NCBI GenBank assembly: GCA_963784995.1
Contig: CAWATZ010000024.1
Span: forward strand, 1 to 64,000
Origin: CAWATZ01 sp963784995
GTDB taxonomy: Bacteria; Planctomycetota; Planctomycetia; Gemmatales; Gemmataceae
DNA length: 64,000 nt
Direction: 5' to 3'
In this document: in pieces, positions 8,496-16,170 of the stretch
Layout of the letters: each line of letters opens with the position of its first letter
How positions within the stretch are numbered: position 1 is the first letter of the stretch
Made by a program: the position numbers and the translations under genes
Notes under the pieces: generated by a model
Told to the model about the DNA's origin: nothing
What the model saw: only the letters and a program-made list of their open reading frames with translations
Databases searched by the model: none

Positions 8496-9986
8496 ATGCC
8501 AGACGATCCCAATTTTATCGGTTATCCACTCTACGGCAATAACCTGGGCCCACAGCAGCAGGTCTCGGAGGCGGCCGAGACCTTCATGGGCAACAATGGC
8601 AACAACAACCTCCTCATGAGGATCACGTTCACCAATCCGCCAAGCACTATTGCCGGGGTTGTGTTTTTTGTGCAGTACAACATTTTTGCCGGGGCCCAAA
8701 ACCTGCCCATTTACAGCGGCTCGATGAAGCTCAACCCGCCCACGATCAACAGCCTTTACTTCGGCTGGGACAACGGCCTGGCCATGAACGCTCAATTCCG
8801 CTATGCGGCACAGTGGGTCAACAATCAGGGCCAGCCCCACTCGGCAGTGGGCAACTGGCAGACCATCACCCCGACGCCCAACAACAGCGATCCCAACGTG
8901 GGCATGCCCGATCCCCCAACGGCCAGCTTCGCCGCGGAGCTTAGCCCGGGCATTGGTCTGTCCCTCAATAACAGGATCTGGGGCCAGGTCACCGACAACT
9001 GGCCTCTCTTTGACCACTTCCTGACTCCAGGGCTCTTTGGCACAGGCGCCGGCCAGGGCCAGCCGGGCGCCAGAGCGGTGCTGGGACAAAACCTGGTCAA
9101 GGTGACCATGCAGCTGAGCAGCGCCGGCTTGCCGTCCCTGGTCCAAGATGCGCCCTACGTGTTCATGCAGTACGAGATCACGGGCGACTTTGCCGGGCAG
9201 ATGAATCCCTTCGTGGCCTACAAGGGCTCTCTGCAAATTGATAGTATCCAGGACCTCTATCTCAGCTTCCTCTGGCCCAACAACGTCCAGGCCAGCGTGC
9301 AGACAGAGTACGTTGGCCTCTTCAAGACGGGGCATGGACAGGCGACTTTCCTGACCAGTGACTACGGCAACTTCACCTACACTCCCAGCGTGAGCTATCC
9401 CAGCCCGGCCCAGCCCGGTCAGCCCAATGGGACTTGCTCTTCCGTGTTCAGTCCCAGGGGCACGAGCGACAACAGCTCTCTCTTGAACCTGGCAGCCTAT
9501 CCGCTCGGGGGAGATGCTATTCCAACGCAGGCCATCTGGGATGCCCTGGGCATTCGGCCGACGCCCACGTCACAGATTGGCCCCATCGAGGTGACCCTTA
9601 CTCTCTCAGGTCTGCCGGCCCCCCAGACAAGCGTGCAGTTCTACGCGCAGTGGACCATCACTGCAACGGGACTGCCCTTGGCAATCAGCCCGGTGGCCTA
9701 CCAGGGCACCTTGCTGCTCAATCCGGCTGGCACCAATCAGCTGTTTTTCCGCTGGATGAATAACGTGGAACTCACAATCGTCCTGACGGTCATTGCCGTC
9801 TGGAACGATCCTGTCGGGACTCCGAAGTCCCTGGCCGGAACTCCCAAGACCCTGACCTTTACTCCCAACGTGGCCGACATCGATCCGGTGGCCGTGAACG
9901 CGGACTTGCCCGTCCCGACCAGCACGCTCCAGGGGACGCAGAGTTTCTTCAGCGGCCGGAATTGGGTTACCGTGGTCCTGGAGTAA
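8496..9986 (+). CDS. Beta-rich repeat protein B (three repeat units)
   Basis: This 496-residue protein has the same repeat as its upstream neighbour, in three copies near residues 35-130, 190-290 and 355-460. Examples are VVFFVQYNIFAGAQNLPIYS, YVFMQYEITGDFAGQM and VQFYAQWTITATGLPLAISP. Each copy continues with Y-x-G-[ST]-[MLK], then L-x-F-x-W-x-N, and ends near a T-Y-T-P or T-F-T-P segment. Glycine, asparagine and aromatic residues are frequent; cysteine is nearly absent. ATG 8496 has GGAGG 9 bases upstream, located in the end of gene A, so the two are surely cotranscribed and probably form one complex. A structural or surface role is likely. Confidence 0.6.
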   Translation: MPDDPNFIGYPLYGNNLGPQQQVSEAAETFMGNNGNNNLLMRITFTNPPSTIAGVVFFVQYNIFAGAQNLPIYSGSMKLNPPTINSLYFGWDNGLAMNAQFRYAAQWVNNQGQPHSAVGNWQTITPTPNNSDPNVGMPDPPTASFAAELSPGIGLSLNNRIWGQVTDNWPLFDHFLTPGLFGTGAGQGQPGARAVLGQNLVKVTMQLSSAGLPSLVQDAPYVFMQYEITGDFAGQMNPFVAYKGSLQIDSIQDLYLSFLWPNNVQASVQTEYVGLFKTGHGQATFLTSDYGNFTYTPSVSYPSPAQPGQPNGTCSSVFSPRGTSDNSSLLNLAAYPLGGDAIPTQAIWDALGIRPTPTSQIGPIEVTLTLSGLPAPQTSVQFYAQWTITATGLPLAISPVAYQGTLLLNPAGTNQLFFRWMNNVELTIVLTVIAVWNDPVGTPKSLAGTPKTLTFTPNVADIDPVAVNADLPVPTSTLQGTQSFFSGRNWVTVVLE

Positions 9987-10081
9987 CTGAGCGGCGGCCC
10001 TTGCTCTCTTTGACGGCCAGGCCGTTGCAGAGCCCGTCTTTCCTTGTTTAGAACAGTGAGCCTTTGAAAGGAGAAATGAAG

Positions 10082-10531
10082 ATGGCAAATGAGATCATCC
10101 CGCCAGCACCGCCGGTCCCAACCGGGACGTTCCAGGCTTCGCCTCGGATAAGGTTCAACCCAGGAGAGATCACCACGTCCTCCCAGGACGTGTACGCTCA
10201 GGAGGCGACCCGGCAGCTTAACTTGCTGGCTCACCCCCTCCCCGTGCCCAACCAGAGGCTGGCTGGTCAGGAGCTGGCCCGGGAGATCAAGGAGGTTGTG
10301 GAGATTGTCCAGATCGGCGGGACAGTTTTGCACCAAACCCACGTCGTGCTGGCCCGCATGATGGAAGGGCCGAACCAACTGGTCCGCGTCGAGTTCGGGG
10401 CAAATTCAAACGGAGTGGGCACGTTCATCCGGCGCGCCGGGTGGAGATTCCCTCGGAGGAGTGAGGCGATGCCGGCCCTGGACTGCACAATATCCCTCAA
10501 GGGGCATCCCTTGGCCGCACGGTTGCACTGA
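10082..10531 (+). CDS. Hypothetical 149-residue protein
   Basis: AAAGGAG at 10067-10073 has the best spacing to ATG 10082 (8 bases); ATG 10076 is too close. The product begins MANEIIPPAPPVPTGTFQAS. It has a Pro-rich start, a helical middle (AGQELAREIKEVVEIVQIGG) and a basic end. Its last 35 bases overlap the end of the convergent gene 10497-10775, and the final residues may be altered by an indel. It follows the beta-repeat genes and may belong to the same unit. No family is recognised. Confidence 0.45.
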   Translation: MANEIIPPAPPVPTGTFQASPRIRFNPGEITTSSQDVYAQEATRQLNLLAHPLPVPNQRLAGQELAREIKEVVEIVQIGGTVLHQTHVVLARMMEGPNQLVRVEFGANSNGVGTFIRRAGWRFPRRSEAMPALDCTISLKGHPLAARLH

Positions 10532-10775
10532 AGGTGCCTGTGGGTGCAGCAGGCCGGGGCACGGTAATCTCTCCCACGGGCGCTGGCGGTGGAACTGGTG
10601 CTGGCGGAGGCGGAGGGGCCGGGTCCTTGATCCGCTCAGAAACCATTGGGACTCTGGCCGGTGCTGGCACCGTGGCTGGAACAGGAGGCTTGCCAAAGAA
10701 GCAGGCGATCCAGAACAGACTGGCGAGGAAGGAGCCAAGGAAGGCTCCCAGCAAGAGGGAAAGCAGGTAACGCAT
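10497..10775 (-). CDS. Small membrane-anchored Pro-rich protein
   Basis: The minus-strand ATG at 10775 has GAGGA upstream. The 92-residue product starts MRYLLSLLLGAFLGSFLASL and has one N-terminal membrane segment (residues about 4-27), followed by a long Pro/Ala/Val-rich tail with no predicted fold. It lies 27 bases downstream of the other minus-strand membrane gene (10803-11090), so the two form a small operon opposite to the main direction. This layout of a single anchor plus extended tail resembles lysis accessory or envelope-spanning proteins, but that is inference only. Confidence 0.55.
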   Translation of the reverse strand: MRYLLSLLLGAFLGSFLASLFWIACFFGKPPVPATVPAPARVPMVSERIKDPAPPPPPAPVPPPAPVGEITVPRPAAPTGTFSATVRPRDAP

Positions 10776-10802
10776 GTTTGATCCTCTGGACCCTTGGCAA
10801 CG

Positions 10803-11090
10803 TCACTCTGACCCCCAGAGCGTCTGGCGCAGGCAGAGCCAGGTAATCAGTACAGTGGCGCAGCTGGTAAACACCATCTGCAAAAGGAACAGGGAGACGA
10901 TCCAACGAGGCCACGTAACGCTGGTTTTCAGCTTCGGCAAGAAGACCTCGGCGGGCGCAAGGTTCGGCTTGACGGCTGCCGGACCCTTCGCCTTCGCTTC
11001 CAGGCGCAAGCTCGCCAGGGCGTAACCAAAGAAGACGCCGGCGCCGAAGGCTATCGCGATCAGGCAGGTGATGAGAAAGGCCAGCAGCAT
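10803..11090 (-). CDS. Small membrane protein, FFGYA family
   Basis: The start at 11090 (minus) is chosen because AAGGGG lies 7 bases upstream; the frame extends to 11174 without a ribosome site. Of 95 residues, the first about 30 form a membrane helix that ends in GAGVFFGYALASLRLEAK. A second hydrophobic stretch lies near the C-terminus (WIVSLFLLQMVFTSCATVLI). The first helix matches the plus-strand gene 14125-14424 (TGVLFGYAVATLRQNKGD), so these are diverged relatives. It heads the two-gene minus-strand operon that ends at 10497. Function unknown. Confidence 0.55.
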   Translation of the reverse strand: MLLAFLITCLIAIAFGAGVFFGYALASLRLEAKAKGPAAVKPNLAPAEVFLPKLKTSVTWPRWIVSLFLLQMVFTSCATVLITWLCLRQTLWGSE

Positions 11091-11190
11091 GGTTGGTCCC
11101 CTTCGTTCAGGGCGATCATGGGACGGGCTCTTTGGTTCACCAGCCATTGTGGGCCGCGGGACGGCCAGCGTCAAGCAGGAAGGACTTTCG

Positions 11191-11541
11191 ATGACTCCCG
11201 TGCCAACCTACACCGCGACCATCTACGTCGGCCTCAAGGAGGGCTACAGTGGTCCGGTCCACACCCTCGACGAGGCCAGGATCTTGCTCCAGGAGCACGT
11301 TGACGCCGTGGGCCTGTGCGTGACGTTGACGCCAACCGAGTTCATCTACACCAAGGGGGCCGAGCCTGGGGTAATCGTCGGCCTCATCAACTACCCGCGC
11401 TTCCCCTCCACGCCGGAACAGATCCAGCAGCAAGCCAAGGAGCTTGCCCACAAGCTCCTCCGGGCCTTCGGACAGCAGCGGGCAACCATCGTGTTCCCGG
11501 ACGTCACAATCACGCTCTCACGGGAGGCTGCCCAATGCTGA
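11191..11541 (+). CDS. Conserved element protein, 116 residues
   Basis: ATG 11191 has AGGAAGGA about 8 bases upstream. The product begins MTPVPTYTATIYVGLKEGYS and includes LDEARILLQEHVDAVGLCVT, FIYTKGAEPGVIVGLINYPR and ATIVFPDVTITLS. I recall this family from phage-like islands of planctomycetes, where it precedes a small neighbour and an ATP-grasp-like protein, as it does here. The fold looks alpha/beta (strand-helix-strand-strand-helix-strand). Its stop overlaps the next start, so the three genes 11191-12676 form one translational unit. Biochemical function is unknown. Confidence 0.65.
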   Translation: MTPVPTYTATIYVGLKEGYSGPVHTLDEARILLQEHVDAVGLCVTLTPTEFIYTKGAEPGVIVGLINYPRFPSTPEQIQQQAKELAHKLLRAFGQQRATIVFPDVTITLSREAAQC

Positions 11542-11898
11542 CGTTCCTCGACGGCCCGGCCGCCGGCCTGTCGCTGCTCTGTGCCAGGGCTCCTCTCCTG
11601 ATCCGCGTGGTCCGGTCCCCCTCCGGCCGCTTCGACGCCCTCGACCAGGTCGGCGACGCGCCCGAGTTCGGGGAGAGGATCTTCGTCTACGTCAAGGCTC
11701 AGGACCGAGAGCAGTATCCACATCGACTACACCGAGGGCGGGCAGCGGCGCAGCCGTTGGGAGCAGGTTGCGTCCTACCGGCTCTTTGAGCAGCAACCCG
11801 ATGACGCCACGGCCCGGACCGCCCCGGCCTGGCGGGCATGGTGTCTGGCCCGCAAGGCGGAGATGGAGTCCCAGACCAAGAAGGAGCAATCCCCATGA
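11535..11898 (+). CDS. Conserved small element protein, one frame break
   Basis: ATG 11535 overlaps the previous stop. The frame reads MLTFLDGPAAGLSLLCARAP and then FGERIFVYVKAQD, and is broken at about 11706 by one extra base. The continuation ESSIHIDYTEGGQRRSRWEQ through YRLFEQQPDDATARTAPAWR ends at TGA 11896-11898, inside the start of the next gene (ATGA). The repaired protein has about 120 residues. It seems to belong to the recurring cassette with its two neighbours. No enzymatic motif is visible; aromatic and Arg residues in the C-terminal half may bind nucleic acid or protein. Confidence 0.55.
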
Positions 11899-12676
11899 CG
11901 GTGACCAAGGACCCCAACTGTCTCTCGACGTGGGAACCCATCCTCGAGCGCGCCGGCCTGCCGGTCCCACGGACCATCACCATCGACGCCGGCCCCGACT
12001 GGCGGGAGTTGCTCAAGGTCCATCGACGGCGAGACGGTCCCGCACTTTCACACCCTCTGCGAGCAGATCCACGCCGCGGCCGCCCAGCTTGGCGGCTACC
12101 CCATCTTCCTGCGCACCGGCCAGGGCTCGGGCAAGCACCAATGGGAAGAGACCTGCCACGTCCCCGAGGTCAAGGCGGTCCCGGCCCGGGTCGCCAGCCT
12201 CATCGAGTGGAGCGAGACGGTGGACTTCCTGGGCCTACCCTACCGCGTCTGGGCGGTGCGGGAGCTGCTACCCGTGGAGCCGGTCGCCCTCTTGCCCCGC
12301 TACCGGAACATGCCGCTGGTCAAGGAAGCCCGCTGCTTCGTCCAGGGCGGCCGGGTCCTGTGCCAGCATCCCTACTGGCCGCCGCGGGCGATCGCCGAGG
12401 GCCTGGAGGACGAAGACCTGCCCAGGCTGAGCAGCATCCTGGCCCGGGTGGAACTGACCGAAGCCGACCGCGTGCAAGCCCTGGCCCTGGCCGAGCAGGT
12501 GGCCACCGCGTTCGCGGAGAGCGGGGCCTGGAGCGTGGACTTGCTGGCGACCCGGAAGGGCTGGGTTTGTAACCGACATGGCCGAAGCTGAGCGGTCGTT
12601 TCACTGGCCCGGGTGCCCGGTGGAGCAGCAACTGCAGCCGGCCCAGAGAGTGAGCTTGAACCATCATGGCTGGTAG
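11895..12676 (+). CDS. ATP-grasp-like phage protein, two frame breaks
   Basis: Three frames join into about 259 residues if one extra base is removed near 12015 (LLKV then IDGETVPHFHTLCEQI) and one near 12567 (RKGWV then VTDMAEAERSFHWPGC). Diagnostic segments are YPIFLRTGQGSGKHQWEETC, LIEWSETVDFLGLPYRVWAV and MPLVKEARCFVQGG. I associate these with phage-encoded ATP-grasp-domain proteins, which bind ATP between two lobes and ligate a carboxylate to an amine or thiol. Substrate unknown. Both breaks lie next to short homopolymers (TCC, TTT), which favours sequencing error. It is the last gene of the ATGA-coupled cassette and overlaps the next gene by 11 bases. Confidence 0.65.
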
Positions 12677-12938
12677 ACGCAAGAACGCGATGCTTCCAGT
12701 GTGGATCGCCTGGCACCGGCCCAACCAGCAAGCCCCCTGGATGGAAGTGGCGAAAGGGGACTGGCTGGCGTGCTGGCGGGCCCTCCAGGCTTTGCCACGG
12801 GACGACGCGGGCGAGGTGATGATCCTGGAGACGGGACGCCACCCAGACCAGGCCAGAGCCGCGGCGAGCTACGGGGCTCATGGCGGCCAGGCGGAGCTTT
12901 CTCGCCCTCCCAGGCCTCGAGTATCGCCCCGAGAGTAA
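12666..12938 (+). CDS. Hypothetical 90-residue protein
   Basis: It starts inside the end of the ATP-grasp-like gene (MAGRRKNAMLPVWIAWHRPN) and runs to 12938. The N-terminal half has a basic start and an aromatic segment (WMEVAKGDWLACWRALQALP), the second half is Ala/Pro/Arg-rich. The short overlap suggests coupled translation with the ATP-grasp cassette. No family is recognised; the C-terminus may be affected by an indel. Confidence 0.4.
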   Translation: MAGRRKNAMLPVWIAWHRPNQQAPWMEVAKGDWLACWRALQALPRDDAGEVMILETGRHPDQARAAASYGAHGGQAELSRPPRPRVSPRE

Positions 12939-12947
12939 ACGCCTGCA

Positions 12948-13436
12948 TCAGGAGACTCCCTGCGTGCCGTCCAGGTCCGCAAAGGGCTCCCAGCGGTTGG
13001 AGGTGGAGGAGTCCTTCAGAGGCCGCTTGGGACGCAAGGAGTTGGTGGCGGAGGGCTCTTCCGGCTCGCCTTGACCAACGAGGTGCGTCGCAGACTCTTC
13101 GACCAGCTGCCACTCCGGTTCGGGCGGCATCCCTGCCTCGCAGAAGGCCGGGAACTGCGGGCCGGTTGGTTCCTTCGCTGCTGGCGGGGAGGGAGCCGAG
13201 TCGGGAAACAAAGAGGGAGGCGACTCGGGAAACAAACCAATGGCGACCATGAGGGCCAGGGCGCCAAGGCCGATCGCCAGCGTCTGGGCCAGCAGAGCGC
13301 CCACGTCCACCGCGGCGACCCGGGGACCAGGGTCAAAGACGCAGTAGCGGCCCCCATTCTGGTGGGAAGGAATGGCCGCGTTGAGGCCTGCGAAGAACAG
13401 GCCGAAAAGCAAAACCACTTTTTGCGCAAGGTTCAT
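12948..13436 (-). CDS. Membrane protein, MNxxQ family
   Basis: Minus-strand ATG at 13436 is preceded by GGAGAGAAG. The product (162 residues) begins MNLAQKVVLLFGLFFAGLNA, matching the start of 6996-7346. It has two hydrophobic segments (residues about 5-22 and 45-68) and then a Pro/Glu-rich soluble tail of about 90 residues. It lies 30 bases downstream of the minus-strand gene 13467-13954, with which it is probably cotranscribed. A two-helix membrane anchor with a cytoplasmic or external tail is the likely layout; function unknown. Confidence 0.55.
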   Translation of the reverse strand: MNLAQKVVLLFGLFFAGLNAAIPSHQNGGRYCVFDPGPRVAAVDVGALLAQTLAIGLGALALMVAIGLFPESPPSLFPDSAPSPPAAKEPTGPQFPAFCEAGMPPEPEWQLVEESATHLVGQGEPEEPSATNSLRPKRPLKDSSTSNRWEPFADLDGTQGVS

Positions 13437-13466
13437 GGGGGCTTCTCTCCGCCAGTTCCCAGGAGT

Positions 13467-13954
13467 CTACTCCCGGATCACTTCGGTCTTGGACTCTTGT
13501 GCCGCCCGGGACCGCTTCTTTCGCAGGGTCTTCTTGGGCCAGGGCGATAGCCGCCACCCCGAGCCCTTCCCGTCCGCCTGGCACACCCAGACGCCACTGC
13601 CAAAGCGATCGTCCGTGGGATCGAGGACACCCTCGGGCACCTCCACTCCCAGGCTCTCCAGCTGTGTCTCCAGAAAGCGCCAGGGATGCAGGGCCGCAGC
13701 CAGCTGGCCGGCGTGGTAGGCCATGTCGGTGTACGGCTCGGGGCGATGGCCCGCCAGGCAGGACTGCAAGAACCTCTTCGTCTTCCTGGGGATCGGCAGC
13801 TTGAGATGAGCGATCCTTCCCCAGCACGTCCCCATCCTGGACCAGAGCCCTGTCGCGGCCGCCGCGGCCGGATCTCCATGACTTGCCAGGCGCTGTCCCG
13901 ATAGGCCAGGGCGAAGATGTGCCCGGGAACGTGGTCAAGCCAGACGGCGAGCAT
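13467..13954 (-). CDS. Hypothetical protein, one frame break
   Basis: The minus-strand start at 13954 has AGGAG about 8 bases upstream and reads MLAVWLDHVPGHIFALAYRD, SAWQVMEIRP. Between about 13865 and 13815 the frame must change by one base to continue as IAHLKLPIPRKTKRFLQSCL, LAAALHPWRFLETQLESLGV and RFGSGVWVCQADGKGSGW to TAA at 13467. The repaired length is about 162 residues, with a basic C-terminus (KKTLRKKRSR). It precedes the membrane protein 12948-13436 on the same strand. No family is recognised. Confidence 0.45.
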
Positions 13955-14124
13955 GGCAGCAACTCCTGCAGCTGGGATTCGAGGAACTGCCCGATTGTCG
14001 CATGCCGGGAAGCTGGCTGCAAGTCTGGGAACTTTCCGCTGGCCTTCGCGTCCAAGCTCTCAAGGTTGCTGCCCCGGCTTCGGTGGAGGTGGCCGGTGGC
14101 TGCCAACCTGCATGGAGACTCGCC

Positions 14125-14424
14125 ATGCTCACGTCCTTGATTGTCTGTTTGGTGCTGATGGCCTTCCTGACCGGCGTACTGTTCGGCTATGCGGTGGCAA
14201 CGCTTCGCCAGAACAAAGGAGACCCAAAGGAACCCCTCGCATCGTGCCGCAAGTGCGGGGCCACTGCTCGCGCCTGCCACCTGTTCCGCTGCGAGACCTG
14301 CCGTTGCCAATGCTGTCGTCCGTGCCTGGAGCCATTGACCACTCGCTTCCAGGTAGAGTGCTGCAAGGCGTGTAAGTGGATCTTGGAGACGGAGAAGAAG
14401 TTCCGACCAAAGGCAAGCGCTTGA
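14125..14424 (+). CDS. Membrane-anchored Cys-rich zinc-ribbon-like protein
   Basis: ATG 14125 has GGAG 8 bases upstream. Residues about 3-27 are a membrane helix ending TGVLFGYAVATLR, the same anchor as in 10803-11090. Residues about 40-85 hold many cysteines in C-x2-C pairs: SCRKCGATARACHLFRCETC, then CQCCRPC and CCKACKW. This pattern suggests two or more zinc sites of ribbon or treble-clef type facing the cytoplasm. Such anchored zinc modules often recruit proteins to the membrane. The gene is isolated on the plus strand between minus-strand genes. The role is not known. Confidence 0.55.
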   Translation: MLTSLIVCLVLMAFLTGVLFGYAVATLRQNKGDPKEPLASCRKCGATARACHLFRCETCRCQCCRPCLEPLTTRFQVECCKACKWILETEKKFRPKASA

Positions 14425-14484
14425 GTCCCTGGCTGCTTTGTCCACACCCTGGGCATTCTCTGAAGGCGAAGACAAGGGATACGC

Positions 14485-15023
14485 TCAGCTCATCCCCAGG
14501 CGGTCCGCCGCGACGCGCATCTTGGCCAGGGCCTTGGCCAGGCGCTGGCTGGCCCTCGCCGTACTGACACCGAGCCTCTTGCCGATCGCGGCCAGCGTCA
14601 TGGGAGGGTTGCCGTCCAGGCCGAAGCGAAGCTCGACAACCGCGAGCCACCGGGCCGGGAGGACCCGCAGCAGCTCGGCCGCCGCCTCGCCGATCTCCAC
14701 GTGGTCCGGCTCCTCGGCGCCGCCAGCTCCAGGGCCTCGCCCTCCTCATCTGCGGGCAGCGACCGCAGCGGCTTGGCCTGCTCCAGCTTCCGCCACATGG
14801 CCCACGTCGCCAAGCTCAGCACGAAGGTAGACTCCGCTCCCCGCGAGGGATCGTACTTCTCCGCTCCCTTCAGCACTGCCAGCAGCCCCTCGCCGGCCAG
14901 GTCCTCGACATCCAGGCCGACGCGCCGGCCGGACCGCTCATGTTTCCGCGCGATCGTCACGACCAGGCCAACGTGGTCAAGCACGTCGAGATCAGCACCA
15001 GGAGCAGCAGCAACAGCCGTCAC
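14485..15023 (-). CDS. Sigma-70-family factor of the element, one frame break
   Basis: The start is taken as GTG at 15023 because GGAGG lies 8 bases before it. The repaired protein has about 179 residues. Region 2 is visible as HVGLVVTIARKHERSGRRVG and VEDLAGEGLLAVLKGAEKYD, with FVLSLATWAMWRKLEQAK corresponding to the DNA-melting part. After a one-base loss near 14710 the frame continues as EIGEAAAELLRVLPARWLAV and region 4: MTLAAIGKRLGVSTARASQR. Regions 1.1 and 3 are missing, as in minimal or ECF-like sigma factors. It may redirect host RNA polymerase to element promoters. It is transcribed against most element genes. Confidence 0.75.
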
Positions 15024-15122
15024 GTCAGCATCCTCCAGGGGAAGCACCAGCTGGGTTCCTCCATCCTGCCACAGCCGAGCCTGTCTGTACAGCCTGCCTG
15101 CGTTTCCAGAGCCAGGGCGGCA

Positions 15123-15441
15123 ATGCCGATCGACGTGGAGTTCGAGGACGTGACCGACAAGAAGGGAAAGGAGGGCAAGGTGGCGGAAGAAGTGGTTGAG
15201 CTGATTGAGAAGCACTTTCTGGTTCCCGAGGAGATCGTCCAGGGGGTGAAGGTCCGGGCGATCTGGAAGCTCGGCAAGCCGTGGTTCTGCCTGGCCGACC
15301 TGTGTGCCGCCCTGGGCAAGAAGGGCACGGCGGCTGCTTTCGGATGACGTAAACTCTTTGCGAGAAGCAGGTTTCGGAGATGGACGGACATTCGAAACTG
15401 TCGAGAGTATGGTCGAAAAGTCCTTTGTTACCTCCGAGTGA
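15123..15441 (+). CDS. BRO-N-type antirepressor-like fragment, one frame break
   Basis: MPIDVEFEDVTDKKGKEGKV starts at 15123. The segment VKVRAIWKLGKPWFCLADLC matches the core of the BRO-N domain found in phage antirepressors and baculovirus repeat proteins, where it binds DNA. One extra base near 15325 hides the continuation RRLLSDDVNSLREAGFGD and FETVESMVEKSFVTSE, which ends at TGA 15439-15441 (about 105 residues). The usual C-terminal partner domain is missing, so this is a stand-alone or truncated protein. A further 22-codon frame starts at 15441 (MKVPDVVEMTPSGLKELKAG). It may regulate the element, beside the sigma factor transcribed away from it. Confidence 0.5.
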
Positions 15442-16170
15442 TGAAGGTGCCGGACGTGGTCGAGATGACACCCAGCGGCCTCAAGGAGCTGAAGGCGGGA
15501 GCCAACTGATGGGTTGGAGCTCTGCGGCCGCTGGTGAGCGGGTGGAACTGCCGGGCTCAGAGCTCTGGCTGCCGGACGTCAAGCAGCTGCGTGGAACTTC
15601 TGGCAGAGACGACGCGGACTGGCCGTGTGGCCGTAAGGACGTAGCGGGCGTCAATAAGCGGAGTGGGAAGGTGGGAGGGCAATTCAAAAATCCGAAAAAA
15701 TCCTCGGAGGCGGACCGTGACTCTTCGGCGCGACGCGAGTTGGGGGCCTACCGGCTGGGGACCGCAGCGGTTGCTGTCGCGACCCTCGCGAAGCAAACCG
15801 CATGCCAGCATCAAGGACAAAAGAACTCTGTTAGGTGATACTCCCACGGGAGTATCACAATGGGGAGTAGTAATGTCCGCTGTTAGGTGGGATGGGCTAA
15901 GTGGTTGTCCAACGGTCGATCCAACGTAAGGTGCAACGGTGTTGAGTCGTGCCGATTGCCGGGAATTGCAGGGTTGCAACGATTTTTCCAAGAATCCGCT
16001 TGACTCTGGAAACAATGCCGCGTAGGATATTGCTAAGCTGGCAATTGTCCCGCACGGTCAGTGAACCCTTGACAGTCTGGCGAAGTGTTAGACGGAGGGA
16101 AGTTGCTCCCGGCGGTTGGTGCAAACAACCCCGGGAGCGCGGGAGCAGACTCACGAGAGGAGTCCGATCC
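15442..16170. other. Gene-poor stretch with one promoter candidate
   Basis: Apart from a 22-codon frame at 15441-15509 I see no convincing gene. The open frames here have no ribosome site and unlikely composition. The right part (from about 15900) is lower in GC and contains a sigma-70-like promoter at 16000-16028. A ribosome site GAGAGGAG precedes the gene starting at 16171. This looks like the regulatory spacer between the regulator genes and the next gene block. Confidence 0.4.
16000..16028 (+). promoter_or_regulatory. Sigma-70-like promoter
   Basis: TTGACT at 16000-16005 and TAGGAT at 16023-16028 are separated by 17 bases. The transcript would start near 16035, leaving a leader of about 135 bases before ATG 16171. 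The box quality is moderate; the right spacing and the gene-free context support it. Confidence 0.4.

Noticed and set aside
15380..15838. 152-codon frame in the gene-poor stretch
   Set aside because: There is no ribosome site, composition is unlike a protein, and it overlaps the BRO-N-like continuation in another frame.
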